Assembly: GCF_009601765.2 (NCBI RefSeq)
Contig: NZ_CP045700.1
Location: 868,001 to 932,000 of the forward strand
Direction: 5' to 3'
DNA length: 64,000 nucleotides
DNA from: Vibrio algicola
GTDB lineage: Bacteria > Pseudomonadota > Gammaproteobacteria > Enterobacterales > Vibrionaceae
Below are positions 63,584 to 64,000 of this stretch, one piece after another; the stretch's first letter is position 1; every line of letters begins with the position of its first letter. Both the position numbers and the translations under genes were made by a program. Below the pieces are notes generated by a model. That model saw only the letters and a program-made list of their open reading frames with translations, had not been told where the DNA came from and ran no database searches.

Positions 63584-63617
63584 GCCCCATTCCATGCTTG
63601 GTTTGGGGCTTTTTTTG
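63584..63617 (+). terminator. Terminator after malK
   Basis: GCCCCA (63584-63589) pairs with TGGGGC (63604-63609), followed directly by a run of eight T. Confidence 0.85.
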
Positions 63618-64000
63618 TTTAATGAGCACAGGCCATTAAGAGCCCCCCAAATAAGCCCTTCTGGTTTCGTTGTTGTTTTTTGCCAAGACATTTTTACGTC
63701 TATTTAAAGTCTGGGTGTCGCTTATGCCGAGAATCTAGGGTCAACTCAAATTAGCGACAGCTAACACCTTCATATCTGTATCTGTAGCTGAAAATCAAAC
63801 ATCGAAAAATCGAAAACCATTCTCCGATGAATAAAGCTGGTAAGGAGAGATTGATATATGAATTTTTCGTACCGTAGTTTGCATGCCCTTATCTGAATAT
63901 TTCATGCTTCATGCTTAAAAACCATGCAAATCAACCTTCATCAAGCCAAGAAACACATATTCTTCATCTCATGAGCCAAATCATGTGTTCTGAGGCTTTT
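63618..64000. other. Non-coding window end
   Basis: In these 383 bp after the malK terminator I see no gene, RNA or repeat that can be supported. Short open frames lack ribosome sites. A promoter for the next gene outside the window may lie here. Confidence 0.5.

Noticed and set aside
63438..63707. Plus-strand frame of 89 codons at the end of malK
   Set aside because: It overlaps malK in another frame and continues through the terminator.

Overview
The window reads as chromosomal DNA of a gamma-proteobacterium, most likely Vibrio or a close Vibrionaceae relative. It is moderately AT-rich. It carries an AST-pathway end (astB-astE), a full malEFGK/malT/malQ set, a YddG-type exporter, a CCGSCS-motif micropeptide, a short SEC-C protein of the kind common in Vibrionaceae, and HigBA and HipBA modules close to those of E. 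coli. The species cannot be fixed from the sequence alone.

Layout. 0-5 kb: 3' end of astB, astE, a membrane HExxH protein, the higBA toxin-antitoxin pair with two visible operators, and L-serine ammonia-lyase. 5.3-10.7 kb: a tight six-gene operon made of a periplasmic binding protein, a cytoplasmic alkaline-phosphatase-superfamily enzyme, two permeases, an ABC ATPase and a HAD phosphatase. It looks like an import-and-dephosphorylate route for an organophosphate or phosphonate. 10.7-17.8 kb: small and housekeeping genes (DEAD-box helicase, DHA2 exporter, AlkA with an odd insert, an AT-rich outer-membrane protein/lipoprotein pair) and a 765-bp gap with 60-bp direct repeats. 17.8-24.2 kb: the urease operon ureD-A-B-C-E-J-F-G on the minus strand. 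24.2-26.9 kb: an SDR enzyme and hipBA. 26.9-32.9 kb: the urea ABC transporter urtABCDE on the minus strand. 33-45.6 kb: assorted metabolic and membrane genes, including an amino-acid racemase relic. 45.6-63.6 kb: the maltose/maltodextrin regulon, interrupted by a 7-kb redox block (LysR/ene-reductase, AraC/aldehyde dehydrogenase/GMC oxidoreductase).

How genes work together. Urea would be imported by UrtABCDE and split by nickel urease. UreDEFG insert nickel and UreJ/HupE probably brings it in. Both operons are preceded by sequences with the sigma-54 GG-N10-GC pattern, which suggests shared nitrogen-limitation control. AstBE and serine deaminase also feed nitrogen and carbon catabolism. MalT would activate malQ and the divergent malK / malEFG units; candidate MalT boxes lie in both intergenic regions. 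The malE-malF gap holds two hairpins that may stabilise malE mRNA.

The least familiar parts are the organophosphate operon, a dispersed palindromic repeat family with copies inside the urease operon, the placement of hipBA between the urease and urea-transport operons, and the redox block in the mal region bounded by near-identical terminator hairpins. I found no tRNA, rRNA, CRISPR array, prophage or intact insertion sequence.
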